64,000 bases of DNA from Nematostella vectensis (lineage: Eukaryota; Cnidaria; Anthozoa; Actiniaria; Edwardsiidae), in NCBI RefSeq assembly GCF_932526225.1, contig NC_064042.1:15573040-15637039 (forward strand), in the 5' to 3' direction. The translations under genes and the position numbers were made by a program. Positions 62,601-64,000 of the stretch are shown here, in pieces. Each line of letters opens with the position of its first letter. Position 1 is the first letter of the stretch. Below the pieces are notes generated by a model. That model saw nothing but the letters and a program-made list of their open reading frames with translations, searched no databases and was not told where the DNA came from.

Positions 62601-64000
62601 GCCACGTTCAGACTGATAACATTTGGAGAGCCACGTTCAGATTGATAACATTTGGAGAGCCACGTGCAGATTAATAACATTTGGAGAGCCACGTGCAGAT
62701 TAATAACATTTGGAGAGCCACGTGCAGATCAATAACATTTGGAGAGCCACGTGCAGATTAATAACATTTGGAGAGCCACGTGCAGATTGATAACATTTGG
62801 AGAGCCACGTGCAGATTGATAACATTTGGAGAGCCACGTGCAGATTGATAACATTTGAAGAGCCACGTGCAGATTGATAACATTTGGAGAGCCACGTTCA
62901 GATTAATAACATTTGGAGAGCCACGTGCAGATTGATAACATTTGAAGAGCCACGTTCAGATTGATAACATTTGGAGAGCCACGTGCGGATTGATAACATT
63001 TGGAGAGCCACGTGCAGATTGATAACATTTGGAGAGCCACGTGCAGATTGATAACATTTGGAGAGCCACGTTTAGATTGATAACATTTGGGGAGCCACGT
63101 GCAGATTGATGACATTTGAAGAGCCACGTGCAGATTGATAACATTTGGAGAGCCACGTGCAGATTGATAACATTTGGAGAGCCACGTTCAGATTGATAAC
63201 ATTTGGGGAACCACGTGCAGATTGATAATATTTGAAGAGCCACGTGCAGATTGATAACATTTGAAGAGCCACGTTCAGATTGATAACATATGAAGAGACA
63301 CGTGCAGATTGATAACATTTGGAGAGCCACGTGCAGATTAATAACATTTGGAGAGCCACGTTCAGATTGATAACATATGAAGAGACACGTGCAGATTGAT
63401 AACATTTGGAGAGCCACGTGCAGATTAATAACATTTGGGGAGCCACGTGCAGATTGATAACATTTGAAGAGCCACGTGCAGATTGATAACATTTGAAGAG
63501 CCACGTTCAGATTGATAACATATGAAGAGCCACGTGCAGATTGATAACATTTGGAGAGCCACGTTCAGATTGATGACATTTGGATAGCCACGTGCAGATT
63601 TATAACATTTGAAGAGCCACGTGCAGATTGATAACATTTGGAGAACCACGTGCAGATTGATAACATTTGGAGAACCACGTGCAGATTGATAACATTTGAA
63701 GAGCCACGTTCAGATTAATAACATTTGGAGAGCCCATTCAGATTAATAACATTTGGAGAGCCACGTTCAGATTAATAACATTTGGAGAGCCACGTGCAGA
63801 TTGATAACATTTGAAGAGCCACGTTCAGACTGATAACATTTGGAGAGCCACGTGCAGATTAATAACATTTGGAGAGCCACGTGCAGATCAATAACATTTG
63901 GAGAGCCACGTGCAGATTAATAACATTTGGAGAGCCACGTGCAGATTGATAACATTTGGAGAGCCACGTGCAGATTGATAACATTTGGAGAGCCACGTGC
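56683..64000. repeat. 29-bp minisatellite, about 250 copies, continues past window
   Basis: The unit is centred on GAGAGCCACGTGCAG and ATTGATAACATTTG. Common variants have CACGTTCAG, GAAGAGCC or ATTAATAAC. CACGTG is present in most copies. Because 29 is not a multiple of three, open frames cycle through three registers and are not genes. Block duplications of 18 and 25 units are visible. It probably lies in an intron of gene C. Confidence 0.97.

Noticed and set aside
56955-63649. Many minus-strand frames reading ALQMLSICTWLSKCYQS-like repeats
   Set aside because: They follow from the 29-bp unit read in rotating frames. Starts and stops are set by unit variants, with no splice or promoter context.
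56683-64000. CRISPR-like array because of a 29-bp repeat
   Set aside because: Units are head to tail with no unique spacers, and the context is eukaryotic.

Overview
The window looks like a metazoan nuclear genome, most likely a cnidarian (anthozoan-like). This rests on exon-intron host genes for immunoglobulin-domain receptors, on a tyrosine recombinase family and Gypsy pol remnants that I associate with cnidarian genomes, and on two large Polinton/Maverick-type elements. No rRNA, tRNA or CRISPR array was found. The species is inferred, not shown.

Layout. 1-1.1 kb: decayed tyrosine recombinase gene. 1.67-22.25 kb: element 1, a GC-rich Polinton-like element (about 14.5 kb without its insertion) with terminal inverted repeats. 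It carries the Polinton morphogenesis set (double jelly-roll capsid, packaging ATPase, penton-like protein, small membrane proteins) and a broken DDE integrase. Instead of the usual protein-primed polymerase it has a different replication gene: an N-terminal tandem repeat, a PolB-like core, a superfamily 1 helicase and an HNH-like zinc domain. Its capsid gene is split by an unclassified 6.1-kb DNA transposon (6.24-12.34 kb). 22.3-25.7 kb: minus-strand Gypsy pol remnant with a 56-bp minisatellite grown inside its reverse transcriptase. 26.2-26.5 kb: 40-bp tandem repeats. 26.5-30.3 kb: minus-strand Ig receptor gene A, with a small MITE at one splice acceptor.

31.5-48.5 kb: element 2, a 17-kb Polinton with about 0.5-kb inverted repeats. 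From right to left it holds protein-primed PolB, integrase, capsid, ATPase, five small conserved genes, a penton-like gene, two more conserved genes, and then a left-arm early block on the opposite strand: TFIIB-like factor, ankyrin protein, RING finger protein and a zinc-knuckle repeat protein. Three of the early genes and PolB share a 5' leader and N-terminus. Nearly every gene has a TTTAAAGAT-like box 20-35 bp upstream of its start.

49.4-54.6 kb: Ig receptor gene B (minus strand), with tyrosine motifs of ITIM type in its tail exons. A 42-bp minisatellite (52.0-53.5 kb) sits in one of its introns. 56.27-56.47 kb: last exon of a third receptor, gene C. 56.7-64.0 kb: a 29-bp minisatellite of about 250 copies, rich in CACGTG, running off the window.

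Elements 1 and 2 share a collinear virion module but differ in replication and accessory modules, so they read as two virus-like lineages that kept one chassis and exchanged the rest. Most element genes carry one or a few disruptions, so neither copy looks autonomous as assembled.
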